A DNA stretch of 64,000 nucleotides from Panorpa germanica (GCA_963678705.1 OY783216.1:14489818-14553817), one strand, 5' to 3'; counted from the stretch's first letter, positions 46,956 to 59,139 are shown. A program made the numbers and translations. The notes: a model not told the origin generated them from the letters alone.

Positions 46956-48383
46956 ATGAATATGGAGACTGAACCTCCCGATAAAAATCCGAACAATAAA
47001 AACAACTCTGTGACTAACAAATCATTTCCTACAGAAAAAACATCCAGTGAGATGGCAGAAAACTTAAATAACAATAGTGACAATGTTAAAAAAATATATA
47101 ATATTTTATACAACACAGAAACAAAATATGACTCGTATAAAGTAATGATAGTTAAAAATAATAGTGATGGAAATACATTTTTTAGTTCTCTTAAATTAGC
47201 AGAAATAATTTGTAAAATTAGCAATAAATCTAATATAATAGAAATTAAAAAAGTGGGAAGAAATAGAGTAATCGTTTAATGTGCTAATGCAATACTAGCT
47301 AATGAAATTACCAAATCAACATTGCTGAAAAACAATGGATATGAAGCGTTTATCCCATTTTACTGGTGCACAAAAGTAGCTATTATAAAAGGTGTTGATA
47401 TAGAATATACGGAAGAAACAATTTTAAATAATATAGAGTGTCCAGCTTTTAAAGTAACGAGAGTGCAAAGGCTAAATCGAAAAATAAGAGTTGACGGAGC
47501 TATAAAATATGAACCCAGTACAACAGTAAAACTATTCTTTGAAGGACTTGCAATTCCTGCTTATGTTTACATGTGGAGAGTGAGACGAGCATGTGAACCA
47601 TTTGTACAACAGACGATACAATGTTATAATTGTTTTAAATTTGGACATGCAGCCACAAAATGTAGAGCAAAAGTAGCAAAATGTAAATTTTGCGGAAGTG
47701 AAGATCATTTACGTACTGCATGCACATCTCCTAACCCGACATGCATAAATTGTAAACTTAACCACGAGGCTACAGACAATGAATGTCCTGAAAAAAAAAG
47801 ACAAATCAAGATAAAAGATCTCATGGCCCAACACAATCTCAGTTTTTATGAAGCAAAATTAGAATTAACAGAAAAAAATACAGACTATTTATACTCAGTA
47901 AGAATTTAAAACTCTTTTGAAGCTCTAAACTACAATGAGATTTTTCCCAATATCACAAATAAATACAATAGTATCAACATAATACCAACATACAAATCAA
48001 ACCCTTTAACCAGAAGAACCAATACCAGAGTGAATAAATCAAATACAGGTAACTCATTACAAAGATCTTACAGTCAACCACAACCTACGACATCCACTAA
48101 AGAACCAATTCCAAAAAGAAGAAGAGAAGAAAAGAAACCTAACAATGAAGAAAGTGACACATTCCTTAAGAAAACTAATCAAGGAAAAAACAGAAAGCAA
48201 ATCAACCAAGAGAAACCTGATATTACAATGGAAAACAATGATAATGATACCTGCTATACATCAATATATAATAAAAATAATGATGACAAAATTAAAGATA
48301 CAAACAAAGACCCAAATATTACATCCCAATCTCTTAGAAGCTACAAGAAACAAATATCTAGTGTACAATGGCCAAACTCGTAA
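46956..48383 (+). pseudogene. LINE ORF1, Gag-like zinc-knuckle protein, two stops
   Basis: The product binds RNA and DNA in the retrotransposition particle. One frame of 476 codons starts at the ATG at 46956 and has in-frame TAA stops at 47277 and 47907. The N-terminal third is Asn/Lys-rich. The middle has an RRM-like segment (EAFIPFYWCTKVAIIKGVD). Three knuckles follow: CYNCFKFGHAATKC and CKFCGSEDHLRTAC, both CX2CX4HX4C, and the variant CINCKLNHEATDNEC. The tail is basic and Asn-rich (KRRREEKKPNN). The two stops are the only breaks, so decay is recent. ORF2 starts 198 bases downstream. Confidence 0.85.
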
Positions 48384-48580
48384 GAAAACATCGATATATA
48401 AATTAAGTTTATTTTTTAATAAAAACTCTATTCACATCACTTAACCTAATCACTTAATAAATTTACTAAAATATTAAATCAACAACAATTATATAAACAT
48501 AAAGAAAAAATAAAATATATAAATAAATCGAAAAACAAGACATCAGATATAAAAATTATTCATTAAATAAAACAGTTAAA

Positions 48581-51500
48581 ATGATAAATTTTATTCAATG
48601 GAATTGCAGAGGAGTCAGATATATTAAAGAGGAACTACAACATATGTTACAGAAGCATAACATACATATATGCATACTATCAGAAACGTTTTTAACAAAA
48701 AATCTCAATTTCAACATCAAAGGCTATTTTATTGAAAGAGAAGATAGGATACAGAATAGAAACAATAATCCCCACGGGGGTGTTGCTATCTTGATTCATA
48801 AATCTATAAAATATAAACGAGTAATGCTAAATAACCCATTTAATTCGGTCGAAATAGTTGTAATAATTATAACAAATAACGAAACTGATGTAATATGTAT
48901 TTTATCAATCTATGCAAAACCGAATCATAAACTATCTAATTCAAACTGGTCACTGATAAAACAACAAATATCTGTTCCTGTTATACTTGCTGGAGATTTT
49001 AACGCGACTTATCTTGCTTGGGATATAAACTGTCCAGGTAGTCAGTATGAAGGTAACGAATTGTTAGAATTCATAAAAAACAAAAATCTAAATATCATCA
49101 ACGATGATAAACCAACTAGAGTAAGCAATCTCAGTACAAGGGACAGTATATTGGATCTCACATTGGTATCTATGACGTTAACACAACAAATTACTTCGTT
49201 GCAAGTTCTTGCAGAATGCTTAGGTAGTGATCACTACCCAATTTTTTTCTGTCTGAATGACTATAATAAAGACCGTTACCGTACATCAGAATATTTAACG
49301 AGGAGAAATTTCCGAAAAGCAGATTGGGAGAAATATAGCCTTGAAATAGAAAGCAGAATTTCAAACTTCATCACAAATGGAATCACAAGTAATCCTCAAA
49401 ATGTTGAAAACAAATACAACCAATTTAGAGATGTTATTAATGATTCGGCAGACATACATATTCCATCTACCAGATTGTATAATATAACTCCTAATAAAAT
49501 AAAACCGTCTTGGTGGGACACAGAGTGCAATAAAATGATAGCTCAAAGAAAATTAGCACTAACTATTTTTAATAAAAACATGACAATGGCGAATTATTTA
49601 AATTATAAAAAACATCAAGCTAAAACCAGACGATATTTTAGAGCCAGGAAAAAAATAGAATGGCAGCATTTCTGCGAGAATTTAAACCCAAACACAACAA
49701 CCAACATTGTCTGGAATAATATAAGAAAAATTAACAATAAAAGCTATAGTACTAAAAGGATAAGTGATAATGCAAATTTAATAGAAGAATTCATTAAAAA
49801 AGAATTTCCACAGAACAACAATTTAAATATTACTACCACCACCATTATAAAAGATAATTTCCTAGATAATAACATAAATATAAATGAAGTAAATTTCGCG
49901 TTAAATCATAATAAAAACAGTAGCACAGGATTTGATAGAATAAATTACAAAATGATACAAAACCTACCCGACAATGCAATAAATCATCTTATACAAATAT
50001 ATAATCTGTCATTAAACACTGCTGATATACCATTAGACTGGAAAAAACATATCGTTGTTACTATATTAAAACCAGGAAAAGATCCAAACAAAGATGAATC
50101 ATTCAGACCAATTACTTTACTATCATGTATGGGCAAAACTATGGAATTAATTATCAAAAACAGAGTCGAATGGTATCTCGAACATCATAAAAGATTACCT
50201 GAGTTACAATTTGCTTTTAGAAAAACAAGAAGTACGCAGCATAACTTAAACATATTGAATATCGATATTCAAAGAACATACAGTAAAAATCATTATATGA
50301 TAGCTGCTTTCATTGACATTGAAGCTGCTTATGACAATGTTAATCTTAAAATATTAAAAGAAAAAGTAGAAAACATAGGTATATCTTCCAAAATATCCAA
50401 CTGGATTATAAACTACTTCCAAAATAGAGAAATAACAGTTAGATACAATAATAAGTTAACTGGTCCTATACTATGTAATCACGGAATTCCACAAGGCTCA
50501 ATATTATCTCACTCATTTAACAACATATACAAAGAAAACTTAACAACACTATCAGATAACAACACAACAGTACTGATGTATGCAGATGACATGGTTATTT
50601 ATAGTATGGGTCATACGCAAGATATAGCTCAAAACAGATTACAATCAAAATTAAGAAAACTAGATATTTTACTAAAGGAAATCAAATTAAATATATCGTC
50701 AGAAAAAAGTAAAATAGTTATATTTACAAGGCATAGAATAAACTGCAGTCCAAAAATAACCATCAGAAACAATAATATAACTGTTAGTTCAAATACCAAA
50801 TTTCTGGGTATATTCTTTGATACTAAAAGCACTTGGGCGAAAGAAATTGCACATATTATTAACAAATGTCAAAAAGGCTTAAATTTGATGCGATGTATAG
50901 CAGGATACAAATGGGGCGCACACCCAACAACCTTAATAAAAATATATAAAGCTATTGTTATACCGCATATTGACTATTCTAGTACTATGATCTGCACCGC
51001 AAATAACTCAAGATTAAAAAAAATTGAAATTATACAAAACAAATGCTTAAGAATAATATTAGGTGCGATGGTTTCAACACCAATCCAAATCCTCAACTAT
51101 CAAACTAATATTCCTCCGGTAAATATCAGAATACAACAAATATCAGACAGTTTCTTTTGTAAAAACAGACATAACCCATGCGGCCCCTTAAATACAAGAT
51201 TATCTAAACTATATGTTCTTTATAATAAACCATATTGGACAACTCATAAAAAACCGGCACTTTTAACTAGTTTTGATAGATATAATAACTTAAACTTAGA
51301 GGTACATAACACTATACCTTTTTTCAAATTTCCATTAGAAATAAGCATGACAACAATACATACAGAAATAAATTTGTTCAAGAAGAATGAAAGTAAGGAA
51401 ATAACTTATCAAAAATATATGGAATATATAACAAAAGATGATATAAACTGGAGTATATGGTTTACCGATGGTTCATTCGAAAAAAACTCTAAAACTAGAG

Positions 51501-52286
51501 GAATTGGCATTTTCATTTATAATACAGATCAACAATATAAATACAAACTTAACAATATCACAAATTCTAATAATACAGAAATAACAGCAATTATGAAATT
51601 ACTAGAAATAATACAAAACACTGACAACAAAAATATATTAATCTTCATCTTTAAATAACAATAAATTCAAAAACAATAATAATAACAAAATATGTTCAAT
51701 TAAAGAATATCTTTTAAAAATGGAAAAAAGTGACATCAATGTTAAACTTATTTGGATTCCTGGACATGTAGGCATAAAAGGGAATGAAATGGCTGACAAA
51801 CTTGCAAAAGAAGCTTGTGTAGATGGAGAAATAATCGAAATAAATTGGTCAATAAATGATTCCAAAAAAATAATTAAAGAAAATTGTATGGCAGAATGGC
51901 AGAATATATATAATGAGAAAAGTCAAAGTACTGGAAAATTTTTTTTTGCAGCGAATCAAAAAATTCCAACAACCACATGGTTTAATAAAAATCATTCACG
52001 AAGATATATTTCAACAAATTGTCGAATGAAATCTGGGCATTCCAGATGTTCAGCTCATCTATACAAAATAAATATAAAAGACACACCAAATTGTAGATGT
52101 GGAGAAGAAGGTTCTTTGGACCATATAATTCTAGGGTGTCATCTTTTAGCATCAAAAATTGATAGACTTTTAAATAAATTATGTATTACAACACAATTCC
52201 CAGTCAACATGTCCTATTTAATGACAAATGAAGCAACAGCAGAAATAGTAACAAACTTTGTGATAGAAAACAATATAGAAGTGTAA
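48581..52286 (+). pseudogene. LINE ORF2: endonuclease, reverse transcriptase, RNase H (one frameshift)
   Basis: It nicks the target and copies the RNA onto it. Residues 1-230 are the apurinic-type endonuclease (WNCRG near 7, SETF near 33, GDFNAT near 138, SDHYP near 217). The RT follows, with motif A AFIDIEAAYD near 575, motif B GIPQGSILS near 635 and motif C MYADD near 666. RNase H starts with FTDGS near 961. The first frame stops at 51656-51658, inside the RNase H segment that should carry the second Asp. The coding resumes in another frame before 51720 (LIWIPGHVGIKGNEMADKLA) and ends at 52286 after a Cys/His segment (CRCGEEGSLDHIILGCH). A short loss plus frameshift near 51640 is the only clear break. 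Confidence 0.9.
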
Positions 52287-52474
52287 TTTAAGTTAGAATA
52301 TTTTATTTAGTATGTATTTAATTTTAAGTTTAATTTTTTAAAAAGAATCAATTTATGTGTATTTATTAGAATAATTATAATTTATATGTAAATTTTTTAT
52401 ATAATTTTACAAATAAAATTCAATGGCAAGAAGGCTGAATAAGCCAAAGCCTAAATAAATAAAAAAAAAAAAAC

Positions 52475-52482
52475 TATAATTT
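52475..52482 (+). repeat. Target duplication, right (TATAATTT)
   Basis: Partner of 46744-46751, directly after the A-rich tail and one C. Confidence 0.65.
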
Positions 52483-52735
52483 ATGCATTCAAATATAATA
52501 TGATCTAAAGTTCCTTCTTCACCATATTGACATCTATCGTCGGATTTAATAATAATTTTGTACAGGTGAGCTGGAGTTTTACAATGATTACTTTTGATTC
52601 TAATTATAGTTGATATAATTTTACGGGACTCATTTCTAAACCATCTTTTCGTACTTAAATTTGTATACAACATATAATAATCTCTTCGTTTTAACTGACG
52701 TTTGTATATAGGAGATTACGATTTTCTTTGTATAT
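52483..52735 (-). mobile_element. Older LINE copy, part 2 (ORF2 C-terminal)
   Basis: On the minus strand it reads RKIISTIIRIKSNHCKTPAH, LYKIIIKSDDRCQYGEEGTL and DHIIFEC, matching the C-terminal Cys/His segment of the younger LINE at moderate identity. It continues at 46743-46524 beyond the insertion. Confidence 0.8.
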
Positions 52736-52999
52736 TAAGATCCTTTAATGTCATGTAACTATGTATTAAAATAGGTTTATTCTTTTTGGTTTAGTAAGAA
52801 GGGTTTTGAATAGAAGTGGATAATAGCTTAATTTTATCAATAATTTGGAATTTCGATAATGATTCACATTTAACATAGAATTTATAGTTGGTAGGAAATA
52901 AATGCAGTTTTCATTTAATTTTTTTATTTATCAATCTAGATCGGCATACTAAATATCTGCTTTGTATTTATATTATAGCATAAGTGCCCTTACATAACT
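52736..52999. other. AT-rich spacer, nothing recognised
   Basis: No coding or terminal motif seen. It may include further decayed LINE sequence. Confidence 0.35.
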
Positions 53000-53165
53000 C
53001 CACAATTTTCCAATTTTTTACAGAATTACTTCTTCCAGGGAAATTCAGGCAAAATTTCAGTATCGCAGAAAGTCTTAGAAATTTGTTTTGTACATAATAT
53101 TGAAATTTGAAAAACTTTGTTAGAAGATACCATATACAATTTTGATACCGGATAAATAATATTAA
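53000..53165 (-). mobile_element. Inverted family B Helitron fragment
   Basis: The reverse complement matches 10320-10510: TCCGGTA, CAAAAT, ATATGGTATCTTCTAA, CAAAGTTTTTCAAATTT-like text, TTCTAAGACTTTCT and CCTGAATTT. Both Helitron ends are missing. Confidence 0.75.
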
Positions 53166-53939
53166 TTTATATAGGTACTTAGCTAAATTAGATACTCACC
53201 TATAATGTAAATTTATTCTTTTAAAAATACAAAATATTAATAACAACAATAATTTCTGCATTTCATTTTAAAAATATGAATAATGAGGGTTCGAAGTAAA
53301 CTTTCAGAACGACTGATTTTGCTATCGATTTGAAAGAAAAAACAAAAAATCGGTTGCAAAATCTGACAAGATCAGTCAAAACTGTTGCAAATCCAGACAT
53401 CTTTAACTTTAGGTTGCAAAACCCAATATCTCGAAACTTCAAAGTGAAATATAAAGTTACCAATTAATTAAATGTATAAATAGACCTTTTAAGTAAAATA
53501 CGATTATATTTAAAAATTAAAAAAAAAACGAGCATACGAATTTTTGTCATTTTCCTAAATTTCACTTGACATCGAGAAGTCGGGTTATATATATATATAT
53601 ATAAATATATATCGTCTGAGCATATAAAAATTACAGTTACGAAATATTTACCGGAATTAGCAGGAAAAGGTTGCACATCCCTGTATAGATACCTCGGCGT
53701 CATGAAATAAACAAAAGGCTATCTACTGGATGACTCATAACCTGTTTACGCGCAGTTCTCGAATATAACACAATACATAATGCGTAAACAATAGCATACC
53801 ACACATATCTGTAATTACGTATTAGTGCGATCTTTCTAGAACTAAATACTACGCGTGTTAAGTGGGACCTCATAGAAATAGTCAGAAGGTCAAACTGCGT
53901 AATGCATAATTGCATATAGAATTATTCTCGTCCACGACA
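53166..53939. other. Spacer, nothing recognised
   Basis: It includes a short (TA)n run near 53586. Open frames at 53263-53915 have no motif. Confidence 0.35.
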
Positions 53940-55600
53940 GTCAGCAATGATTAATTAAGTGAAACAATAAATAGTTGTGATTACAACAGTTGCTGCGACA
54001 TAGCAAAGCTGAGTCAGGATATTCCAGGAACAGAGCACATTTGAAATACAATGGACCACTGTTCCAGACCTCTAAGGCCCGGTTTTATGATTCGTCTTAC
54101 TACCGAACTAAATAGCTAACTCCCGAATTAAACGAAAAATGGGTTTTATCATCAAGGGTTAACGCTAACTCGGAACTAAAATCGCGGAGTAAGATATTCC
54201 GTAATAAATCAAGGTTTAAATATTTTACTCGGAGTAAGTGCGCAACAGAGATAAAATATCATGCTATCTCAGCCAGTTTACTTATCATTATTATAATATT
54301 TTAGGTTATAATATTAAATTATTGTTTATTATGAATTTTGTGAGTGACCTTAATCAATTATCAATAACAGATGATGAGGAAGATCAGCTATTATACAAAT
54401 ATAGTACTAAGTTGAGAAATCCGTCATTTTTAAAACAATAATTAAACTGAATCTTGCATTCCCATGGATTTACAACTATAAACAAATATTAGAATTTCTT
54501 AAAATATGGTTTACGTCTCTACTAACTAACTCGGGATTAAATTTGGAGCATAAAACCCGATACAAAAATAAGTACCGAACTAAGCTAACTCGGGATTTCG
54601 TAACCCCGAAGTAAATAAAAGACCATAAAACCGGCCCTAAATGCGATAGATTAGGTCATAATACTTATGACACATGCATTATCAAATACCAAGATTTGAA
54701 CACAGCTAAATAACAAAAACAACCTTGAGATCATAATATAAAAGCATTCCACAATACTAGAGTAAACCGTATCATAAAACATAAACATGACCTTGCCAAG
54801 TCACTCATGAAATGTGTTATTATAAGATATAATAAAACCCCATACTCCAGTACAAAAGATAATGCTACAATAACAATCTAAGTCAACCATGTAATGAAGT
54901 TTCTGAAAAAAATACCTGTGCGAACTACACGAGAACCCCTATGTTGAAATACAGCCCTGCGAAGTATGTCTTCTCAGAAACGAAGTAAAAAATTGTGAAC
55001 CAGTATACATTACCCTGACAGAACCCAAAATACAACCAATAAAAGACAATGTGTGGCCAAGAGACAACCGTTGCCATATACCCCAATAAAACAACAGGAA
55101 AACTCTAATGGGAAGAGGAAACCCGACAAACAACCCTGGAAGAAACATACATCATCGAGCTTCAACCTAGCTGCACTTTCAAAACCAATAATATTACAAT
55201 AATAACTTATAAAAAATATTTAGATACGAATTTCAAACTGAATTTATTACCTCTACCTAAATTAGAAAATACTAATATATCTTTGTTTCAGAATATTAAA
55301 ATTTCACATATTAATTTAGATAACATAGAAAAACTGCAAAATGTACTACAACATATGCCTGATGTTCCTAAACCAATCATCCCTATTATGACATATATTA
55401 ATAATAGTTCATCCATAATTATATATATATAATAATAGTAATAATAATCATTGTAATAATCTATAAGTATAAAATAAATAAAAAGGAAAGGTTTTTAACA
55501 TCTGTAATAAATATTATCAAAGAAGAGGTACCCTCTCTAGTACAAGTAACAATCAAATTTCAGACAATCAAACGAATACTCATTTGATGCTAAAATTTTA
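53940..55600 (+). pseudogene. Insect endogenous retrovirus (errantivirus) env remnant
   Basis: Broken plus-strand frames at about 53960-54075 and 54640-55430 resemble the env of Gypsy-group errantiviruses. There is a Cys-containing ectodomain (for example IELQPSCTF near 55155), a helical stretch, a hydrophobic membrane segment near 55400-55480, and a short basic tail. It is directly followed by a polypurine tract and an LTR, the expected position of env. Many stops and frameshifts are present, and a Harbinger MITE splits it at 54076. It is not functional. Confidence 0.6.
54076..54637 (+). mobile_element. PIF/Harbinger MITE inserted in the env remnant
   Basis: The inverted termini are GGCCCGGTTTTATGATTC and, read inward from the right, GGGCCGGTTTTATGGTCT. 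TAA lies on both sides (54073-54075, 54638-54640). At 54331-54441 a 36-codon frame begins MNFVSDLNQLSITDDEEDQL, which resembles the start of Harbinger nucleases, so this may be an internal-deletion derivative of a full element. Confidence 0.88.
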
Positions 55601-55603
55601 TCT

Positions 55604-55614
55604 TAGGATGGAGG
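55604..55614 (+). promoter_or_regulatory. Polypurine tract before the 3' LTR
   Basis: AGGATGGAGG lies directly before the TGTTAC start of the LTR. It would prime plus-strand DNA synthesis. Confidence 0.6.
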
Positions 55615-55960
55615 TGTTACAATCCACATGTTAAGAACCTCTATCATAATATAGCTTAGTAAGCACATAGATTAGTATTATACTTAGAATTACAATATAA
55701 TACCCCGCACTTATCTTGTAATGTATAAAACCATTTTACACCGAGTAAGCCATGATCATAACTCCCTCAGTACTAGCGTATTAGTAGCTCAGTATTACCA
55801 TTACTGAATATCGGATTCGGTTAAAAACAAACAACAACGAATTACAAAGAAACAGCAAACTAGTATTACGGACTTAGAATTAAGAATTAATAAAAAGAAT
55901 TGATAATTATTAACCAGCATAAAAGTAACTTTATAGTTTATATTTTTTTTGTTAACTCGG
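55615..55960 (+). mobile_element. Gypsy/errantivirus 3' LTR
   Basis: It starts TGTTACAATCC right after the polypurine tract. It contains GTATAAAA near 55725 (TATA-like) and ends after an AATAAAA signal. The right boundary is not fixed. Text near the end (GGACTTAGAATTAA) also occurs in the LTR at 58356-59050, suggesting related families. Confidence 0.55.
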
Positions 55961-55984
55961 CCGACACAGAAGTTAACTTATATT

Positions 55985-56680
55985 ATTACACAAGCAAAGA
56001 AGAATTCAAGAGGAAGCAAAGGGAATATAAAAGATAGATAAGGAAAAAATAAAATGAATTAAAACAAAGGTAGAAAAGTAATTAAAAGAGATAGAGACGA
56101 AAAGGTAATCATGCGAATATATAAATAGGGAGCAGAGTAATAGGAAAGAACCAATTAAGAAGACGACAATAAAGGGTTGAGTTAAACACTTCATATGGAC
56201 GCTCGGAGGAAATAGAAGAAATTAGATTATAAGAAATGAAAATTATTATTTTAAATATTAGGAAAGGAAAAGAAGATGAGATCGACTTGAAAGAATTAAG
56301 AACACAGATACAAAAACTGGAGAAATGAAAAGGTCTAAGTAGAAATAGGATAAAAAAAAGCGTGAAAAGTTAGACGGAAACTGAAGAAGAATTTCTGTTG
56401 GCGGTGAACAAAATATGAAAAGGAGACTTACCAGAAAGCTAGAGAGAAGAAATAATAATTTTAATATATAAATGGCTAAACAGTGACGAAGATAAAATGT
56501 ATAGGGGAATTACACTAACGAATACGGGATATTTTAGATAGAGTATTTGCAGGGATAGTGAGAGAAAGGCTAGAAGAAGAAGTAAAGCGTAAAGGAACAG
56601 TATCAGAAATGAAAGCGGGGTTTAGAATAATACGTTGGATAACATACATATATTCTTTGAACTACATAGTTGCTAAGTGA
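55985..56680 (+). pseudogene. LINE fragment: N-terminal half of RT, heavily decayed
   Basis: Purine-rich plus strand with frames such as KELRTQIQKLEK, EEEFLLAVNKI and REEIIILIYKW, then YRGITLTNTGYFR, the RT finger region (motif R-G-I-T-L). It ends near NTLDNIHIL. I place it in the same ant/wasp-like LINE family as 12735-13955, covering the region upstream of that fragment. Stops are frequent. Confidence 0.55.
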
Positions 56681-56871
56681 AATAGATCTATGTTCATTGG
56701 GATCTATTTTGTTTGAAACCAAGAATATGAAATATACTAAAGTTTACCCCCGTCGACTTTTTGGTGTGTACGATTTAAACCAACAAAAAAATTTGTATTT
56801 TCATTTAAAATTTTTATTTTATTTTCAAATTGAAATATTTAACTCGTTCAATATTAAAATAATTTTTCATG

Positions 56872-58149
56872 GGCTGAAAAGTCCCGGGCCTAATACATAG
56901 ATCTCGCTAATTTTGTTGCAGTCACCTTTTTTTTCAGTTAATACTTACCTTCAAAAGACAGCTGTTAAAATTTCATGATATTCTATTCAGTAGTTTGTGA
57001 GTTATTGTGCTAAGAGTGACGCTACTTTTGTTATTTTCAAAACAATGGATCAAAAACAATTTCGTGTTTTAATTTTACACTGTTTCTTGATATGAAAAAA
57101 TACCGTTCAAGCGAAGCAATGGCTTGAAAAGTGTTATGGGGACTCCGCTCCATCAGAAACAACAATAAAACGTTGGTTTGCTGACTTCAAACGTGGTCGT
57201 AGAGACACCGATGATGCAGAACGCAGTGGACGTCCAAATGAGGCGGTAACACCAAAAAATATAAAAAAAATCCACAAAATCGTTTTGAATGATCGAAAAG
57301 TGAAGTTGCGTGAGTTAGCTGACATCGTAAAGATATCAAAAGAACGTGTTGGCTTTATATTGCATGAGCATTTGACTATGAGAAAGCTCTGTTCAAAGTG
57401 GGTGCCGCGTTTGCTTACTGTTGACCAACGACAACGTGTTGATGATTCTGAGCAGTGTTTGGCCATATTTAAACGTAACAAACCGGAATTTTTGCGTCGA
57501 TATGTGACAATGGATGAAACATGGATCCATCACTTTACTCCGGAATCAAAACGATCATCATCTGAGTCGACAGCAACTGGTGAACCTCATCCAAAGCGCC
57601 CGAAAGCACAACAATCGGCTGGAAAAGTTATGGTCTCGGTATTTTGGGATGTGCGTGGTGTAATATTCATCGACTATCTTGAGAAAGGAAATACCAATAA
57701 CAGTGAATATTGTGTAGCGTTATTGGAGCGTTTGAAGGCCGAAATTGCAAAGAAACGACCGCATATGGCAAAGAAATTTTTTTTGTTTCATCAAGACAAC
57801 GCACCGTGTCACAAGTCAATCAAAACAATGGCAAAACTACATGAATTGAACTTCGAATTGCTCCCACTTCCACCGTATTCGCCAGATTTGGCTCCCAGCG
57901 AATACTGCCTGTTCACAGACCTGAAAAAAATGCTCACCGGTAAGAAATTTCGCACGAATGAAGAGGTTATCGCTGAAACTGAGGCCTATTTTGAGGCAAA
58001 AGATAAATCGTTCTACAAAAGTGGTATTGAAATGTTAGAGCGGCGCAGGAATGATTGCGTTGCTCTTGATGGAGATTACGTTGATGAATAAAGCTAATTT
58101 TGAACCAAAAAAACTGTGTTTTCTTTGTTAGGCCCGGGACTTTTCAGCC
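56872..58149 (+). mobile_element. Mariner element (mellifera-like), inactive
   Basis: 1278 bp. The inverted repeats are GGCTGAAAAGTCCCGGGCCT at 56872 and its match ending at 58149 (AGGCCCGGGACTTTTCAGCC). On the right the next bases are TA, the mariner target; on the left TG stands in its place. It encodes a transposase with a stop and a changed catalytic residue. Confidence 0.9.
57045..58091 (+). pseudogene. Mariner transposase with stop and Asp-to-Glu change
   Basis: The protein cuts and joins mariner ends. The frame is 348 codons from the ATG at 57045, normal for the family. There is an in-frame TGA at codon 17 (57093-57095). The N-terminal helix-turn-helix region (RWFADFKRG, SGRPNEAVTP) and the rest are uninterrupted. 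Catalytic residues: Asp157 in TMDETWIHH, Asp251 in FHQDNAPCH. The third position, 35 residues later, is Glu286 in LAPSEYCLF where mariners have Asp (the D,D34D signature). Such a change is reported to abolish mariner activity, so the copy is dead by two independent lesions. Confidence 0.92.
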
Positions 58150-58255
58150 TATGTGTTAAATTGACAAAAAAAATTATTTTTTTCAACAAAATATAAAATA
58201 TTTTCAATTTATTCGATATTTCAAATCGTAAATTAGATACTAAAGTTGGCCTATA

Positions 58256-58355
58256 TATAGTCAAAATAACGATAGTTCGACGGCTACGTATGGCTAGGGA
58301 ATCCCTGGATTAGGATTGGATGAACGTATTTCTCTTATTATACAGCATTATATTT
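58256..58355. other. Short spacer
   Basis: No recognisable element. Confidence 0.4.
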
Positions 58356-59050
58356 TGTAACAGTCCCGTAGATTCATTAATTATTGATATATTATTTCTA
58401 ACTATTAAGGAACCAGTGTAAAGGTTCATTTATAAACTAAAACGTAGATTTTTAATGATTTTAAGACGCCTAACTGTCGGGCACATTATTTAGATTAAGT
58501 ATTGCTTTATCAATAGAACCAAGACGCATATTATTATAGTCAATCTGGCGATGTAGTATTTACATTATCTTTTAAAAGAAATATTATTTATCCAAACCTT
58601 TGTGATAAGCACGTAGAGTTTCAAATAATATTTATATTATAACCAAATACCAAAATCCAAAGAAGTGTTGACGAAACGATATTAGGATTTCAGATAAACA
58701 TAGCTAGAGTTCAAATGAGATCATATATTCGAACAAAGACTTTTCATACTATATAAACCTAGAAAATAAGGGATCAAGGGATAAGGGTCAGTCTATCTAG
58801 ACCCAGTAAAATAGGAGTCGCCCCAGTCGGTCAGGCGGTTTTAGTCAGTCGCCTCAGTCACCTTGATATAAGAATTGTAAAGTTACTAAAAGAATTATTA
58901 AAGAATATTGTGAATTACCAAATAAAGTAAAGAAATGTATTAAATAGTTAAATGTTTAATAAAGAAAATAAGTGTTAAAGTATACATTGTTTTAATTGTA
59001 AAGGACTTAGAATTAATGGTCGCGTTAAAATAAAGTGATTGTTTGTTGCA
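58356..59050 (+). mobile_element. Putative solo LTR (Gypsy type)
   Basis: The ends TGTAACA and TGTTGCA are inverted with one mismatch. A TATA-like ACTATATAAACC at about 58749 is followed about 35 bases later by TCAGTCT, an arthropod initiator motif. AATAAAG signals lie downstream. No target duplication was found, and no primer-binding site follows. Confidence 0.45.
58749..58795 (+). promoter_or_regulatory. Core promoter of the LTR (TATA and initiator)
   Basis: TATATAA is followed by TCAGTCT at the usual distance. This sets the LTR's orientation as plus. Confidence 0.4.
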
Positions 59051-59139
59051 GAGGTAGCAGCCTGCAGAGCATACAAAATTAGTAAACCTAATATATTTTT
59101 ATAATATTATTAGATAAAGTACTAAGTCCTGATAGATAT

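Larger units (their letters stand above)
46752..52474 (+). mobile_element. Nearly full-length I-like LINE with two ORFs
   Basis: About 5.7 kb: 5' UTR, a Gag-like ORF1, an endonuclease-RT-RNase H ORF2, a short 3' UTR and an A-rich tail (AATAAATAAAAAAAAAAAAA region, 52455-52473). RNase H after RT, and three zinc knuckles in ORF1, fit the I/Jockey group; RNase H favours an I-like clade. Two stops in ORF1 and one frameshift in ORF2 show the copy is dead but fairly young. Confidence 0.88.
56736..58255 (-). mobile_element. Inverted family A Helitron fragment split by a mariner
   Basis: Left of the mariner, 56736-56869 is the reverse of an alpha tail (ACTAAAGTTTACCCCCGTCG, then TTTTTGGTGTGT, then AACTCGTTCAATATTAA). 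Right of it, 58150-58255 is the reverse of the adjoining body (TTGACAAAAAAAATTA, AATATTTTCAATTTAT, GTTGGCCTATATA). The hairpin is partly deleted. Confidence 0.75.

Noticed and set aside
47124..51865. Minus-strand open frames across the LINE (for example 46937-47224, 50629-50865, 51638-51865)
   Set aside because: They are antisense to well-supported LINE coding sequence and hydrophobic because that strand is T-rich.
54939..55148. Minus-strand 69-codon frame opposite the env remnant
   Set aside because: Antisense to env-like sequence; no motif of its own.
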